Assembly (NCBI RefSeq): GCF_000315235.1
Contig: NZ_BALG01000185.1
Location: 1-64,000 of the forward strand
Direction of reading: 5' to 3'
From: Paenibacillus popilliae ATCC 14706
GTDB lineage: Bacteria; Bacillota; Bacilli; Paenibacillales; Paenibacillaceae
Length of the DNA stretch: 64,000 bases
The notes beneath the pieces are model-generated. The model ran no database searches. It saw nothing but the letters and a program-made list of their open reading frames with translations, and was not told the origin of the DNA. Position numbers and translations under genes: made by a program. Shown here piece after piece: positions 63,538 to 64,000 of this stretch; positions within the stretch are counted from its first letter, which is position 1, and each line of letters starts with the position of its first letter.

Positions 63538-64000
63538 ATGATTAAGCGATTCCAAGCGTGGGTGCAGTGCAGGAAGGATAGACTAGGGCCTGAGCTGCTG
63601 CCGGACAATATCCCACAGCATGTCGCGATTATTATGGACGGCAACGGACGTTGGGCGAAGAATCGCGGATTGCCGCGTGTCGCAGGACACCATACGGGGA
63701 TGAAAGCCGTAAAGCGAGCGACCATCGCCGCCAATGACATCGGAATCAAAATACTGACGATGTACGCTTTTTCCACAGAGAACTGGGTGCGCCCGAAAGA
63801 AGAAGTGGAGTTTCTGATGAAGCTTCCTCAGCAGTTCCTCACCATTGAACTCGATGAATTGGTGGAGAAAAATGTGCAAGTGCGCATGATGGGCTATCGG
63901 GACCGCCTTCCCGTTCATACGCTTGCGGCGATGGAAGAAGCCGTGGAGAGAACGAAAAATAATACGGGACTCATACTCAATTTTGCGTTGAATTACGGCG
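63538..64000 (+). CDS. uppS: Undecaprenyl diphosphate synthase, 3' end outside window
   Basis: Cis-prenyltransferase that makes the C55 lipid carrier for cell-wall precursors. The visible 154 codons include the substrate-binding HVAIIMDGNGRWAKNRGLPR, then VAGHHTGMKAVKRA, and the YAFSTENWVRPKEEVEFLM segment. GGAGGAGACCGA precedes ATG 63538. The window ends inside the gene. Confidence 0.97.
   Translation, partial: MIKRFQAWVQCRKDRLGPELLPDNIPQHVAIIMDGNGRWAKNRGLPRVAGHHTGMKAVKRATIAANDIGIKILTMYAFSTENWVRPKEEVEFLMKLPQQFLTIELDELVEKNVQVRMMGYRDRLPVHTLAAMEEAVERTKNNTGLILNFALNYG

Overview
This is a housekeeping and flagellar chromosome segment from an endospore-former-type Firmicute, most likely a Paenibacillus with moderately high GC. 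The evidence is gene order (ylxM-ffh-rpsP-khpA-rimM-trmD, then rplS-lepB-rbgA-rnhB, sucCD-dprA-topA-trmFO-hslVU, the whole fla/che operon, then rpsB-tsf-pyrH-frr-uppS), strong AGGAGG-type ribosome binding sites, frequent GTG/TTG starts and Gram-positive families such as SwrD, FliY, CheC, CheD and a soluble-tail EIDALL FliM. The genus is an inference; no rRNA is present.

Layout. 1-600: a small minus-strand gene pair, both apparently frameshifted. 606-4563: the SRP/ribosome-maturation operon on the plus strand from a clear sigma-A promoter. 4564-7848: an accessory island between trmD and rplS, which are neighbours in many Firmicutes. It holds four tandem cassettes on the minus strand, each with a leader, an RBS, a 26-28 codon hydrophobic/amphipathic peptide gene and a terminator hairpin. 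Around them lie decayed pieces of a probable group II intron, IS21, IS5, IS4 and IS200/IS605 elements, an orphan omega-RNA-like end and a GH29 fucosidase fragment. 7849-14409: thpR, rplS, lepB, rbgA, rnhB and a three-gene set with FliK-like, FlhB-C-like and YraN proteins. 14410-16543: an AT-rich accessory patch with a small membrane protein and a secreted precursor with a six-cysteine C-terminus that looks bacteriocin-like. 16718-28035: comM (minus), sucCD, dprA, topA, trmFO, hslVU. 28036-60260: a roughly 30 kb fla/che operon from flgB to sigD, fapA and three small downstream genes. 60385-64000: rpsB, tsf, pyrH, frr and the start of uppS.

How the genes work together. The first block makes the SRP GTPase and ribosome assembly factors. 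The middle block carries DNA uptake/recombination (dprA, comM), topology, tRNA methylation and a two-component protease. The flagellar block encodes rod, MS ring, C ring, export gate, ATPase complex, hook scaffold, the FlhF/FlhG placement GTPases, a full excitation/adaptation chemotaxis core (CheA, W, Y, B, C, D, FliY) and sigma-D.

The most notable observations are: (1) the four-copy family of tiny peptides, which share a core of the type LEF-x-x-x-IIP and have two nearly identical cassettes differing only at synonymous and stop positions; (2) an in-frame TAA in the middle of fliF in an otherwise intact flagellar operon; (3) the Cys-rich secreted precursor with a neighbouring small membrane protein; (4) two inverted perfect Spo0A boxes upstream of flgB, where codY would be expected but is absent.
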